The notes beneath the pieces were generated by a model. It saw only the letters and a program-made list of their open reading frames with translations, was not told where the DNA came from and did not search any database. From DATKUC01 sp964553615 (GTDB lineage Bacteria > Spirochaetota > Spirochaetia > DSM-27196 > DATKUC01), in contig CAZKMA010000022.1 of NCBI GenBank assembly GCA_964553615.1, forward strand, positions 3,106 through 67,105: 64,000 nucleotides of DNA. The letters are read 5' to 3'. This document shows positions 41,257-50,265 of the stretch, piece after piece (the first letter of the stretch is position 1; each line of letters opens with the position of its first letter). The translations under genes were made by a program, and so were the position numbers.

Positions 41257-43296
41257 TCAACCTCCTTCCTGGATCGGAAGCTTCACGTCGTTTCGAAGGA
41301 AAAGCGGAATCTGAGAAAGCGGTGCCGCAACGGTAACAGTCTGCCCGCCGGAAAGCACCTCGTTCGTCCACGCGTTCGTCCACCTGCTTTCTGCAGGCAG
41401 GTAGACTTCGCGGCTTCGTGCTCCTGCGTACATGACCGGCGCAACGAGAAGATCGGGGCCGAACATGAAAGCATCCTCGCACCGCCAGGCGTCCTCGTCT
41501 TCCGGAAACTCATAGAAGAGCGGTCGGATGACCGGAGATCCATTCTGGTGCGCCTCTTTCATGAGCCCGGAAATGTAGGGCCGAAGCCGTTCGCGCATGA
41601 AGAGGTAGCCTTTCAGGATTTCGTACACCTCCGGTCCGTAGCTCCACACCTCATTCGCGGCACCCGAGTTGCAGACACCTCCTCCGCTATTGCCGAGCGG
41701 CGGCGTCTGCGGCTCACGGACGCCGTGAAGGCGCATGACCGGACAGAAGGCGCCGTACTGGAACCAGCGGACCAGCAGTTCGCCAAAGGCGGGATCGTTG
41801 ATGTTGCCGCCGTGGAAACCGCCGATGTCGGTAGTCCACCACGGTATACCTGCCATCCCCATGTTGAGCCCTGCTGCGAACTGGTTGCGCATGCTTTCGA
41901 AACTCGAGTGTATATCCCCGGACCACACGAGAGCGCCGTAGCGCTGGCTTCCGGCCCATGCGCAGCGGATAAGATTGATAATCTTCTCCTGTCCCGCGGC
42001 CTCCATCCCTTCGTAGAAAGCCCGCGCGTAAAGGGCGGGGTAGATGTTTCCGACCTGCACGTCCGGTCCGAGGTGGTAGCGGTACAGGTCGAAGTCGTAG
42101 GAGGTATACTCAGGTTCGGCTTCGTCGAGCCAGAAGAGCCGGATCCCTTTGTCGTAGTAGTTGGCCTTGCACTTCTGCCAGACATACGCCCGCGCGCCGG
42201 GGTTCGTTGCGTCGAAGTGGACGGTGTTTCCGTGAAAGTCCATGGCTATACGATGGCCCCGGTCGGTGCTGATGAGATATCCCTTCTCTACCATCTCGGG
42301 ATAGTTTTCACTTCTGTGGTCCACGGTCGGCCACACCGATACCATGAGCTCTATCCCCAGACCGTTCAATTCAGCGATCATTGCATCCGGATCCGGCCAG
42401 TACTCCGGATCGAACTTCCACTCCCCCTGCATGGGCCAGTGGAAGAAGTCGATGACGATGACCGATATCGGTAGCCCGCGGCGCTTGTATTCACGAGCCA
42501 CCTGGAGCAGCTCCTCCTGGGTCTGGTAGCGAAGCTTGCACTGCCAGAACCCCATTGCCCAGTCCGGCATCATGGGAACGGAGCCGGTAGCCCGCGCGTA
42601 GGAGGATAGAATGGCGGCAGGGTTTTCCCCTGCGGTTACCCAGTAGTCCATCACCTTCGTGCTCGACGCCTCCCAGGTGGTAACGTTGCGCCCGAAAGTC
42701 ACCCGGCCTATGCCGGGGTTGTTCCACAGAAAACCGTATCCCAGGCTCGAGACAACGAACGGAACACTCGCCTGGGAGTTTCGCTGCGCGAGTTCGAGCA
42801 TGCACCCTTTCAGGTTGAGGTAGGGTTGCTGATACTGGCCCATCCCGTAGAGCCGCTCTGCAGGGTCCGATTCGAAGCGCAGGGTCAGTGCGTAGTCACC
42901 GGAAAGAATTGGCTTGAACTCTCGCGCATCGATGTCGAGCGCAGATGCAAATCCCTGGAGAGTCTTCTCCCCCGTTCCGATACTGAAACTCTTGCGGTTT
43001 CGTACAAACTCCTCGAGGAGGAGCCTGCCGTCTTTTCGATACAGGGAGAGCTTTCCGGCTGCAGTAATCTCAGCCGAGATATCCCCGTTTTCCACGGTAG
43101 CGGACTGTTCGAGAATGCGTATTCCGACAGGGGTGGGTCCATCCGTGCGCGGCAGAAGTGCCCACTCTGCCTCCGGCATTTCGTGCAGCTTTGTTGCCCG
43201 CACGCGAAGCGAGTTCTCTCCCCATGGCTCAATCCATAGTTGCTCCCGGTCGTAACGGAATACCAGGCGCGAACCTTCGCGGGAAAATACCGACAT
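41257..43296 (-). CDS. GH31 glycosidase, YicI-like alpha-xylosidase/alpha-glucosidase
   Basis: This 679-residue cytoplasmic enzyme has the GH31 nucleophile region 'RLFWLDEAEPE', acid/base region 'ALVWSGDIHSSFESM', and 'GIPWWTTDIGGF'. The N-terminal beta domain and C-terminal sheet domain are present, with no signal peptide. YicI-type enzymes release alpha-xylose from isoprimeverose. The motif set and length fit that group, though alpha-glucosidase or sulfoquinovosidase activity is not excluded. Start ATG 43296. No transporter is directly linked. Confidence 0.88.
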   Translation of the reverse strand: MSVFSREGSRLVFRYDREQLWIEPWGENSLRVRATKLHEMPEAEWALLPRTDGPTPVGIRILEQSATVENGDISAEITAAGKLSLYRKDGRLLLEEFVRNRKSFSIGTGEKTLQGFASALDIDAREFKPILSGDYALTLRFESDPAERLYGMGQYQQPYLNLKGCMLELAQRNSQASVPFVVSSLGYGFLWNNPGIGRVTFGRNVTTWEASSTKVMDYWVTAGENPAAILSSYARATGSVPMMPDWAMGFWQCKLRYQTQEELLQVAREYKRRGLPISVIVIDFFHWPMQGEWKFDPEYWPDPDAMIAELNGLGIELMVSVWPTVDHRSENYPEMVEKGYLISTDRGHRIAMDFHGNTVHFDATNPGARAYVWQKCKANYYDKGIRLFWLDEAEPEYTSYDFDLYRYHLGPDVQVGNIYPALYARAFYEGMEAAGQEKIINLIRCAWAGSQRYGALVWSGDIHSSFESMRNQFAAGLNMGMAGIPWWTTDIGGFHGGNINDPAFGELLVRWFQYGAFCPVMRLHGVREPQTPPLGNSGGGVCNSGAANEVWSYGPEVYEILKGYLFMRERLRPYISGLMKEAHQNGSPVIRPLFYEFPEDEDAWRCEDAFMFGPDLLVAPVMYAGARSREVYLPAESRWTNAWTNEVLSGGQTVTVAAPLSQIPLFLRNDVKLPIQEGG

Positions 43297-43464
43297 AGTC
43301 GTCCTCCTTCGGTACAACGGCAGACTCCTCAAGTGTAGTGTCTGCGGCGGGAAAACTGCAACTGGTCGTTCAGGCAAACCCGCGCCTTTCCCTTGGCGTT
43401 CGGTGTCCACCGGGCTATCATTCAGATGGATAGATTTGATGACAGAAATGAAGAAGAGGTAAAC

Positions 43465-44289
43465 ATGCAGTGGAACCGACGCACACGCCTTTACCGGTAT
43501 CTGGTTCTGACCTACCTGGTGTTCTGGCTTCTCCTTGGTGCCACCGGAGCTCTTATTGCACTCAAGGTGCCTGACTTCGTCATTACCGTCATGAAGAACG
43601 TGTGCGCGTGGACTCCAACGTTCGTCATCCTCCTCCTTTTCCGGAAGCTCTATCCCGGGGTTACGTTCAGACAGTATCTGCGGGACAAGTTCGGCACCCG
43701 CGTAAACCCGCTCGTGTTCGTGCTCCTCTTCGTCATCCAGGCGGCAATACTTCTTCTGGCAGTCGGTGCACATTCGCTCACTTCCCGCAGCTCACCGGGC
43801 TCCCTTTCACTCATGGGTCTTGCGCCTTTCGCACTGGCGGTACTCGTTACGGCTACGAGCGGACCCATGGGAGAAGAGCTCGGCTGGCGCGGGTTCGTCC
43901 TCAATGAACTGCAGATACGCTTCAGTCCCTTCGCGTCCGCACTCATTGTAGGCGTTGTCTGGGGTTTCTGGCATACGCCACTGTGGCTCATTTCCGGCTA
44001 CACCGGGGTGCAGCTTGCCGCGTATGCGTTGTGCTTCATGGTCGGCATTATGTCGGTTTCGATGGTCATGACTGTCTTTTATAACCGGTACAGGAACATA
44101 CTTGTCGCCATGTGGATCCACTTCCTGTTCAACTTTCTTCTCCTGTTTACTACTCTGGCCGCGCTCCCGCTTCTCGCGTACACGTCGGTTGGCTACTTTG
44201 TGCTTACAATCGCTCTTGTCATTGCAGACCGGAAATCTCTCTTTCGAAAGGCAGACCGGGGAAGCGACCTTCAGGAAGCGCCGACGTAG
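43465..44289 (+). CDS. CPBP-family intramembrane metalloprotease (second copy)
   Basis: This 274-residue membrane protein has 'GEELGWRGFVLNEL' (EExxxR), 'GVVWGFWHTPLWL' and 'AMWIHFLFNF', the three CPBP active-site motifs. It is distant from the 35638-36453 copy. ATG 43465 follows AGAAGAGG. It lies directly upstream of the ars promoter and is probably transcribed alone. Confidence 0.85.
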   Translation: MQWNRRTRLYRYLVLTYLVFWLLLGATGALIALKVPDFVITVMKNVCAWTPTFVILLLFRKLYPGVTFRQYLRDKFGTRVNPLVFVLLFVIQAAILLLAVGAHSLTSRSSPGSLSLMGLAPFALAVLVTATSGPMGEELGWRGFVLNELQIRFSPFASALIVGVVWGFWHTPLWLISGYTGVQLAAYALCFMVGIMSVSMVMTVFYNRYRNILVAMWIHFLFNFLLLFTTLAALPLLAYTSVGYFVLTIALVIADRKSLFRKADRGSDLQEAPT

Positions 44290-44310
44290 ACAGTCCACGG
44301 AACCCTGGAC

Positions 44311-44355
44311 TTGACACCCGGCAGTTCGTATCGTATATTCACGATATACGATACG
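44311..44355 (+). promoter_or_regulatory. ars promoter with perfect 12-bp inverted-repeat operator
   Basis: TTGACA (44311-44316), 17-bp spacer, TATATT (44334-44339). The inverted repeat CGTATCGTATAT (44327-44338) / ATATACGATACG (44344-44355) with a 5-base centre covers the -10 and the predicted start. This is the expected geometry for an ArsR repressor site. Confidence 0.8.
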
Positions 44356-44366
44356 GAGCGGATGAC

Positions 44367-44678
44367 ATGGCAAAGGCAAAGATAGCGGAGTTTTCAAAGG
44401 AAGAGATTGATGCGGCACGAGTTGCGAAAGCACTCGGGCACCCGGCTCGCGTGCGAATTCTTTCCATTCTTGCAGACCGAAACCGGTGTATTACCGGAAC
44501 GCTCGTGGATGCGCTGCCGCTTGCACAGTCCACGGTGTCGCAACACCTGAAGGAGCTCAAGGACGCAGGGCTTATAGAGGGCGAGGTCGAAGGTGCGAAC
44601 ACCTGCTACTGCGTTACCGAGAGCACACTCAGTCGTCTCCGCACCGCCATGTGCACACTCATGCTCGAGGAGGAATAG
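44367..44678 (+). CDS. arsR: ArsR-family metalloregulator
   Basis: This 103-residue winged-helix repressor has 'VAKALGHPARVRILSIL' and the recognition helix 'LAQSTVSQHLKELKDAGLI'. Candidate As(III)-binding cysteines are in 'NRCITG', 'NTCYCVTE' and 'AMCTLM'; the classic CxCxxC in the DNA-reading helix is missing, so the sensing site differs from E. coli ArsR. It should repress itself and arsM through the palindrome just upstream. ATG 44367 follows GGAG with good spacing, and arsM begins one base after its stop. Confidence 0.88.
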   Translation: MAKAKIAEFSKEEIDAARVAKALGHPARVRILSILADRNRCITGTLVDALPLAQSTVSQHLKELKDAGLIEGEVEGANTCYCVTESTLSRLRTAMCTLMLEEE

Positions 44679-44679
44679 G

Positions 44680-45504
44680 ATGAAAACAAACGGTGACCGC
44701 AAACAGCAAGTCATGGAGCACTACGACCGGATTGCCACTGCGACGGATGGAGAAGGCTGCTGCTCGCCGGCCGGAGGCACAAGTTGCTGCGGCGGGGGCG
44801 AACAGGTGGTCAGCATACGACCGCTCGAGGATAGATATGCGGGAACAGCCGGATACGTGCCGGAGGCAGACCTTGGGCTTGGCTGTGGCATCCCGACCAG
44901 ACACGCGGCCATTGCGCCGGGCAACGTGGTTCTTGACCTGGGCTCCGGGGCAGGCAACGATGCATTCATCGTATCTCACGAAGTGGGACCCGAGGGACGC
45001 GTAATAGGCGTGGACTTCACACCGTCCATGGTGGAGCGGGCACGTGAAAACGCGCGGAAACGCGGTGTGACAAACGTCGAGTTTCTTTCCGGCGATATTG
45101 AAGAGCTGCCGATTGCCGACAACACTGCGGACGTGACAGTCAGCAACTGCGTGCTCAACCTCGTCCCGGATAAGCGCCGCGCGTTCGCCGAGATCTTCCG
45201 GACGCTGAAACCGGGCGGTCACTTCTGCGTCTCCGATATCGTTGCAACCGCCGAGCTGCCGGAACCGGTTCGTCGATCCGCTGCCCTCTATGCTGGGTGT
45301 ATTGCCGGTGCCCTTGAGCGCAAGGAGTATCTGCGAATTGTGGCGGAAACGGGATTCTCCGACATTACCATCCATGAGGAAAAGGCGGTTTCGATTCCGC
45401 AAGATGATCTCGACGCTGCACTTGAACGTGACCCGACTAAAGGCCGGAATCTTCCTTCGCCGCTTCTTGTAAGCATGACGCTCTCCGGTCGAAAGGCAAG
45501 GTAG
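44680..45504 (+). CDS. arsM: Arsenite S-adenosylmethionine methyltransferase
   Basis: This 274-residue cytoplasmic enzyme methylates As(III). It has an N-terminal Cys-rich stretch ('GCCSPAGGTSCCGGG'), SAM motif 'VLDLGSGAGNDAFI', and the three cysteines typical of ArsM in 'GLGCGIP', 'VSNCVLNL' and 'YAGCIAGAL'. It is directly coupled to arsR (one-base spacing, AGGAATAGG before the ATG), giving an arsenic-inducible detoxification unit. No arsB/acr3 or arsC is in the window. Confidence 0.93.
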   Translation: MKTNGDRKQQVMEHYDRIATATDGEGCCSPAGGTSCCGGGEQVVSIRPLEDRYAGTAGYVPEADLGLGCGIPTRHAAIAPGNVVLDLGSGAGNDAFIVSHEVGPEGRVIGVDFTPSMVERARENARKRGVTNVEFLSGDIEELPIADNTADVTVSNCVLNLVPDKRRAFAEIFRTLKPGGHFCVSDIVATAELPEPVRRSAALYAGCIAGALERKEYLRIVAETGFSDITIHEEKAVSIPQDDLDAALERDPTKGRNLPSPLLVSMTLSGRKAR

Positions 45505-45520
45505 CTGGTGCCGTCCCTCC

Positions 45521-45552
45521 TTGACTCAACGGGAGGGGCGCCATACTATGGC
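45521..45552 (+). promoter_or_regulatory. Promoter of the BMP-type ABC operon with palindromes
   Basis: TTGACT (45521-45526), 17-bp spacer, TACTAT (45544-45549). The -10 lies inside the palindrome GCCATACTATGGC (45540-45552), and the -35 lies in the loop of CCCTCC (45515-45520) / GGGAGG (45531-45536). The inner palindrome is operator-like; the outer arms could also end arsM transcripts. Confidence 0.6.
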
Positions 45553-45586
45553 CCCATCTACACTGTTCGTGTTAGAGGGGGATTAA

Positions 45587-46573
45587 ATGAAAAAGTTAAT
45601 GGTCTCTATCTTTGCGGTTCTTCTGCTCGCTGTGGTTGGATTCAACGTAAGCGCACAGCAGAAGCAACCGAGCGCCTACAGAATCGTCCTGCTCCTTCCC
45701 GGTCCAATCAACGATCAGAGCTGGAATGCGACGAACTATGCCGGGTTGCTTCAATGCAACAAGGTCCTCGGGACACGGATGGAGTATGTTGAGAACGTTC
45801 AGGCCGGCGACTACGAATCGACGTTCAGAAACTACGCCGAACGGGGTTACGATCTCATCATGGCGGCAGGAACCCAGTTCGACGATGCAGCGAACAAGGT
45901 TGCCTCGAGCTATCCGAACACCACGTTCTGCGTGGTAAATGGTCAGGTCTCCACCGGGCCCAATGTTGCCCCCATTTTCCCGAAAGAATACGAAGCAAGT
46001 TATCTTGCCGGGATCATTGCCGGAAATGTTACGTCGAACGGGCAATTCGCGACCATTGGCGGTTTCCCGAACAAGGCAATGGAAAATCTCCTGTCGGTAT
46101 ATGAAAAGACTGCAGTCCGCATCGCCAAGGCACGCGGAATTGGCAGTTCCAGAGCGGTCCGTGCCTATGCAAACAGCTGGGACAACGTTGCACTTGGCAA
46201 ACAGATGGCAGAGTCCATGATTGACAAGGGTGCGGATGTCATGTTCGTCTACGCAAACCAGGTCGGTCTCGGATCCATTCAGGCAGCCAAGGAGCGAAAC
46301 ATAAAGTTCGTCGGCTTCTCGGGCAATCAGAACGACGTTGCCCGCGGAACGGTTGTGGCTTCGGTTGTCTTCGACTTCTCCACATTCTACACATGGGCCG
46401 TGAAGCAGTACATGCAGGGCAGCCTTTCGGGCGGAGTTCATCCGGGCGGCATAGCGGAAGGCATCTTCGTTCCCGCATACACCAGCGCGGTTGATCAGGC
46501 CACACGCAATGCGGTAACAAAGGCCATGAAAGACGTCGTAGACGGAAACGTGGACCTCACAAAGCTCTTCTAG
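45587..46573 (+). CDS. BMP-family (nucleoside-type) substrate-binding protein
   Basis: This 328-residue exported protein has a signal peptide ending 'NVSA-QQK'. The mature part matches the basic-membrane-protein/PnrA family: 'IVLLLPGPINDQSWNATNYAGL', 'YDLIMAAGTQFDDAANKVA', 'EYEASYLAGIIAG'. Characterised members bind purine nucleosides; some related proteins bind other ligands. It heads a BmpA-type ABC operon (ATPase and two permeases follow). Strong AGGGGG before the ATG. Confidence 0.88.
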   Translation: MKKLMVSIFAVLLLAVVGFNVSAQQKQPSAYRIVLLLPGPINDQSWNATNYAGLLQCNKVLGTRMEYVENVQAGDYESTFRNYAERGYDLIMAAGTQFDDAANKVASSYPNTTFCVVNGQVSTGPNVAPIFPKEYEASYLAGIIAGNVTSNGQFATIGGFPNKAMENLLSVYEKTAVRIAKARGIGSSRAVRAYANSWDNVALGKQMAESMIDKGADVMFVYANQVGLGSIQAAKERNIKFVGFSGNQNDVARGTVVASVVFDFSTFYTWAVKQYMQGSLSGGVHPGGIAEGIFVPAYTSAVDQATRNAVTKAMKDVVDGNVDLTKLF

Positions 46574-46599
46574 GAAGAAGTCTCTCCAGGAGATCCGCT

Positions 46600-46634
46600 G
46601 AGCCTGGCCCGTCTTTCCGAGGGGGATCAGGCTC
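46600..46634 (+). promoter_or_regulatory. Possible intercistronic hairpin after the binding-protein gene
   Basis: GAGCCTG (46600-46606) can pair with CAGGCTC (46628-46634) across a 21-base loop. Such a stem after the first cistron could favour higher levels of the binding protein than of the membrane parts. Weak because of the long loop. Confidence 0.3.
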
Positions 46635-46674
46635 CCGGGTCTTCCGGTCTTTTCTACTTATGGAAAGCAGTGAA

Positions 46675-48177
46675 ATGACAGACGCTCCATTTCTTGAAAT
46701 CCGCAATGTGACAAAACTCTTTGCAAAGGTCGTCGCTAACCGGGATGTGAGCATCTCCGTGGGCCGGGGCGAGGTGGTTGCGCTGCTTGGCGAAAACGGC
46801 GCCGGCAAAAGCACCATCATGAAGATACTGTATGGCCTGTACCGCCGGGACTCAGGCAAGATCCTGATTAACGGGGATGAACAGCCTATAGAATCTCCCA
46901 AAGACGCCATGGCCCTCGGAATAGCCATGATTCAACAGCATTTCTCGCTTGTCGGTCCCCACTCGGTTGCAGAGAACATCATCCTCGGGAATGTGAAAGG
47001 CGTCATTGACCGCCGCTCCACGGAGCGCGAAATCCGCGATCTGGCGGTCAAATACGGATTCGACATAGATCCGGCTGCACTGGTACGCGACCTGCCGGTC
47101 GGAGTTCAGCAGAAAGTGGAGATCCTGAAAGCGCTGTTCCAGAACGCACGGCTTCTCATCATGGACGAGCCTACCGCGGTGCTGACACCTCAGGAATCGG
47201 TAAACCTGATGGACTTTGTTCGTCAGTACTCGGCCGCCGGCAACTCGGTCATATTCATTACCCATAAGCTCAAAGAGGTAATGGAAGTAGCTGATCGCAT
47301 TATTGTTATGCGAAACGGAGAAGTCCACGGAGATGTCCGGCGGGAAGACACCGACGAACGGCAGCTTTCGCTGCTCATGATCGGTCACGAATTGCAGCCG
47401 CTTCAGAAAGGCGCTCCAGCACCGGAGCACTCGTCAGAGGCCCTGCGCCTCGAGGGGGTATCCGTAAAGGATCGGCACGGCATATTCCGGCTCAAGGATA
47501 TCTCCTTCTCCGTCAGACAGGGAGAGATCCTGGGTGTGGCGGGGGTATCCGGCAACGGACAGCAGGAGCTCTGCGCCGCAATTTGCGGCTCAATGCCCAT
47601 AGACTCCGGACACATTTCGGTAGACGGAACGGATATCGCCGAGCTCAGCATCCGAAAGCGGATTGAACTGGGTATTGGATATGTCCCGGCGGACCGCCAG
47701 AAAGATGGACTTGTCATGGAGATGACGCTGGCGGAGAACATGATGCTGAAGTCGAGTTTCGGTTCCAGGTGGAAGAACGGTCCGTTGCTTAACCTCCGGA
47801 GAGTGTCGGACTACACGCAGACACAGATAGATTCCTATTCAATCAGGGCGCCTGGACCCGAATCTGTAGTCAGAGGACTCTCCGGAGGCAATCAGCAGAA
47901 GCTGGTTGTTGCACGGGAGATAGACAACGGGGAACGGGTAATCATATTCGATCAGCCGACACGGGGGCTCGATCTTGGGGCAATCGACTACGTGCACAGT
48001 ACCATATTGCGGGAGAAAGCTGCGGGCAAGTGCATCCTGCTGATTTCCACCGAGCTCTCGGAAATATTCGCATTGTCGGACAGGATCGCGGTCCTGTACA
48101 AGGGAGCGATACAGGGAATCTCCCTTACTTCAGAGTTGTCGGTTGAAAGGATCGGCCTTCTCATGGCCGGGTATTAG
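46675..48177 (+). CDS. Tandem ABC ATPase of nucleoside-type (NupO/RbsA-like) importer
   Basis: This 500-residue protein has two nucleotide-binding domains. The first has Walker A 'GENGAGKST' and 'LLIMDEPTAVLTPQE'. The second has a degenerate P-loop 'GVSGNGQQE', signature 'LSGGNQQK' and 'VIIFDQPTRGLDLGA', as in sugar and nucleoside importers of this class. ATG 46675 is chosen because GGAAAG lies before it; ATG 46660 five codons earlier lacks a ribosome site. Confidence 0.9.
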   Translation: MTDAPFLEIRNVTKLFAKVVANRDVSISVGRGEVVALLGENGAGKSTIMKILYGLYRRDSGKILINGDEQPIESPKDAMALGIAMIQQHFSLVGPHSVAENIILGNVKGVIDRRSTEREIRDLAVKYGFDIDPAALVRDLPVGVQQKVEILKALFQNARLLIMDEPTAVLTPQESVNLMDFVRQYSAAGNSVIFITHKLKEVMEVADRIIVMRNGEVHGDVRREDTDERQLSLLMIGHELQPLQKGAPAPEHSSEALRLEGVSVKDRHGIFRLKDISFSVRQGEILGVAGVSGNGQQELCAAICGSMPIDSGHISVDGTDIAELSIRKRIELGIGYVPADRQKDGLVMEMTLAENMMLKSSFGSRWKNGPLLNLRRVSDYTQTQIDSYSIRAPGPESVVRGLSGGNQQKLVVAREIDNGERVIIFDQPTRGLDLGAIDYVHSTILREKAAGKCILLISTELSEIFALSDRIAVLYKGAIQGISLTSELSVERIGLLMAGY

Positions 48178-48196
48178 CAGATTTGCCACAGGAGTA

Positions 48197-49267
48197 ATGA
48201 CGGTGAACCCTCGATTCCGGGATATGTTCTTGTCTGTTTCCATCGCCATTCTACTTGGCCTGGCGGTAAGTGCCTCGTTGCTGTTCTTTCTCGGGAAGGA
48301 CCCGATAGCCGCGTACACGATACTTGCCCAATCCGTTTTCCGTGACCGATACACCTTCGCGGACATCTTTGTAAAGGCAACCCCGCTCATTCTGACCGGC
48401 CTCGCTTTTGCTTTTACCTACAAGGCGAGTCTGTTCAACATAGGCGCCCAGGGCCAATTCTACATCGGCTCGGTAACCGCGGCTGCAGTTACCCTTTCAA
48501 TCAGCCCGGCAGTACCGGGACCAATTTCGCTCCTCATCATCTTTGCAGCGGCAATTGCTGCAGGTGGCGCGTGGGGGTCTCTCGTGGGTTTTGCAAAGGC
48601 AAAGTTCAAGTCCAACGAGTTCCTCATAAGCATGATGTCCACCTACGTTGCCCTTGCATTCATGAACTATCTGCTCCGCACCGCCCTCATGGAGTCCAAG
48701 CACGAGTATCCGCAGACCAATCCCTTTGCGGCGCCACTTCACCTGCCCATCATTCTCAAAGGCACCCGCCTCCATGTGGGATTTATCCTTGCGGTTCTCA
48801 TTGCCATTGTCATCTGGTTCGTGCTTTACCGCACGCCGTTCGGTTACCGCATTCGTGTTGTCGGGCACAATGCCGACGCTGCACGTCTTGCCGGAATAGA
48901 CTCGAATCGGATCTACATTTCCACATTCTTCATAGCAGGAGCACTGGCCGCGGCAGCGGGCTTTACGGAGACAAACGGCGTCCAGCACATGCTTGTGCAG
49001 AACTTCAATCCGGACCTTGGAGCCGAAGGTATAGCCATAGCAATCCTTGCCAATGCGAACCCAATCGGCGTCATCTTCGCCGCTATTCTGATCGGCGCGC
49101 TCAAAGTGGGCGGCACCATCATGGGACAGATGTCGGGAATACCCTCCAGCATCATCGGCATAATGGAAGGTTTCGTCATGATTTTCGTCATCCTGTCCTA
49201 CTTTGTACGAGGATGGCTTGAAACACGGCGGGCAAAGCGGGATCTCAGGAGAAAACAGGCTGTATGA
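48197..49267 (+). CDS. BMP-type ABC permease 1
   Basis: This roughly 356-residue membrane protein is of the RbsC/NupP permease family: 'LILTGLAFAFTYKASLFNIGAQGQ' is its signature and 'GIDSNRIYISTFFIAGALAAAAG' the second conserved part. The frame is open upstream into the ATPase gene; ATG 48197 or GTG 48203 (better spaced from GGAG at 48191) are the likely starts. It overlaps permease 2 by four bases. Confidence 0.88.
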   Translation: MTVNPRFRDMFLSVSIAILLGLAVSASLLFFLGKDPIAAYTILAQSVFRDRYTFADIFVKATPLILTGLAFAFTYKASLFNIGAQGQFYIGSVTAAAVTLSISPAVPGPISLLIIFAAAIAAGGAWGSLVGFAKAKFKSNEFLISMMSTYVALAFMNYLLRTALMESKHEYPQTNPFAAPLHLPIILKGTRLHVGFILAVLIAIVIWFVLYRTPFGYRIRVVGHNADAARLAGIDSNRIYISTFFIAGALAAAAGFTETNGVQHMLVQNFNPDLGAEGIAIAILANANPIGVIFAAILIGALKVGGTIMGQMSGIPSSIIGIMEGFVMIFVILSYFVRGWLETRRAKRDLRRKQAV

Positions 49268-50178
49268 CCGAGCTACTGACAAGCGCCGTACTCATGAGCA
49301 CACCTCTTCTCTTCGGGGCAATAGCGGAGGTGTTCGCAGAGCGTGCCGGCGTAATGGTAACGGCAATTGAGGGAATCTTCCTGGTCGGCGCGCTGGGAGG
49401 ATTTGTGGGAACATACCTGAGCGGCCAGCTCGGGCTCGGTCTTATTGTCGCCATTCTTGCCGGTACGGGACTTGCTGCATTCTACGGATGGATTACCGTC
49501 TATCTGAGGCAACATCAGGTTGTAACCGGCGTTGCAATAAATATCCTCGCCGCCGGACTGAGCGCGTTCTTCATGCGTGTGTTCTTCGGTGTTCCACTCC
49601 TTCCGTTAACGGTAAAACCACTCCAGGTAATACCTATACCGGGACTCTCAAAGCTGCCATTCTTAGGCCCTGTTCTCTTCAACCAGAACATTCTTACCTA
49701 CGCTATCTATCTCATCGTTCCGCTTGCGTGGTTCATCCTGTACCGCACCTCCCTCGGCCTTACCATTCGCTCTGCGGGAGAAAATCCTGAAGCGGTGGAT
49801 GTTGCCGGAATCAAGGTGGATCGTATTCGATTCTCTCTGGTGCTGGTGGCCGGAGCAATGGGCGGGGTTGCCGGAGCGTTCTATTCCGTGGGGTATCTGG
49901 GAATGTTCACCACCAATATTATCGGAGGCCGGGGGTGGATTGCATTTGCCATCTGTTTTCTCGGCAACTGGAATCCCCTCGGTGCCCTTGCCGGTGCTCT
50001 GGTATTCGGAATTGCCGAGGCAATTGCCATCAGCATGCAATCTTCGGGAAGCCTTGCAGTGCCGAACGAGCTCTTCATCGCCCTGCCCTACATCCTGACC
50101 ATAGTGTTGACCATGATGCGGAAGTCCTTCAACGTGCCCTCGAAACTGGGTATTGCGTACAGGAAGGAAGACTACTGA
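49264..50178 (+). CDS. BMP-type ABC permease 2
   Basis: This 304-residue membrane protein is the usual partner of permease 1: 'MSTPLLFGAIAEVFAERAGVMV' and 'EGIFLVGALGGFVG' at the start, 'GRGWIAFAICFLGNWNPLGAL' near the end. The ATGA overlap with permease 1 shows coupling. It is the last gene of the rightward operon, meeting the leftward binding-protein gene 87 bp away. Confidence 0.9.
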   Translation: MTELLTSAVLMSTPLLFGAIAEVFAERAGVMVTAIEGIFLVGALGGFVGTYLSGQLGLGLIVAILAGTGLAAFYGWITVYLRQHQVVTGVAINILAAGLSAFFMRVFFGVPLLPLTVKPLQVIPIPGLSKLPFLGPVLFNQNILTYAIYLIVPLAWFILYRTSLGLTIRSAGENPEAVDVAGIKVDRIRFSLVLVAGAMGGVAGAFYSVGYLGMFTTNIIGGRGWIAFAICFLGNWNPLGALAGALVFGIAEAIAISMQSSGSLAVPNELFIALPYILTIVLTMMRKSFNVPSKLGIAYRKEDY

Positions 50179-50265
50179 CGCAAATGCGAAGGCCCCGCCG
50201 TAAATGGAATGACTTCCACGGGATGGTCGCAATTGTACAATGTCACGGCGCAATCTTATGCGCTA

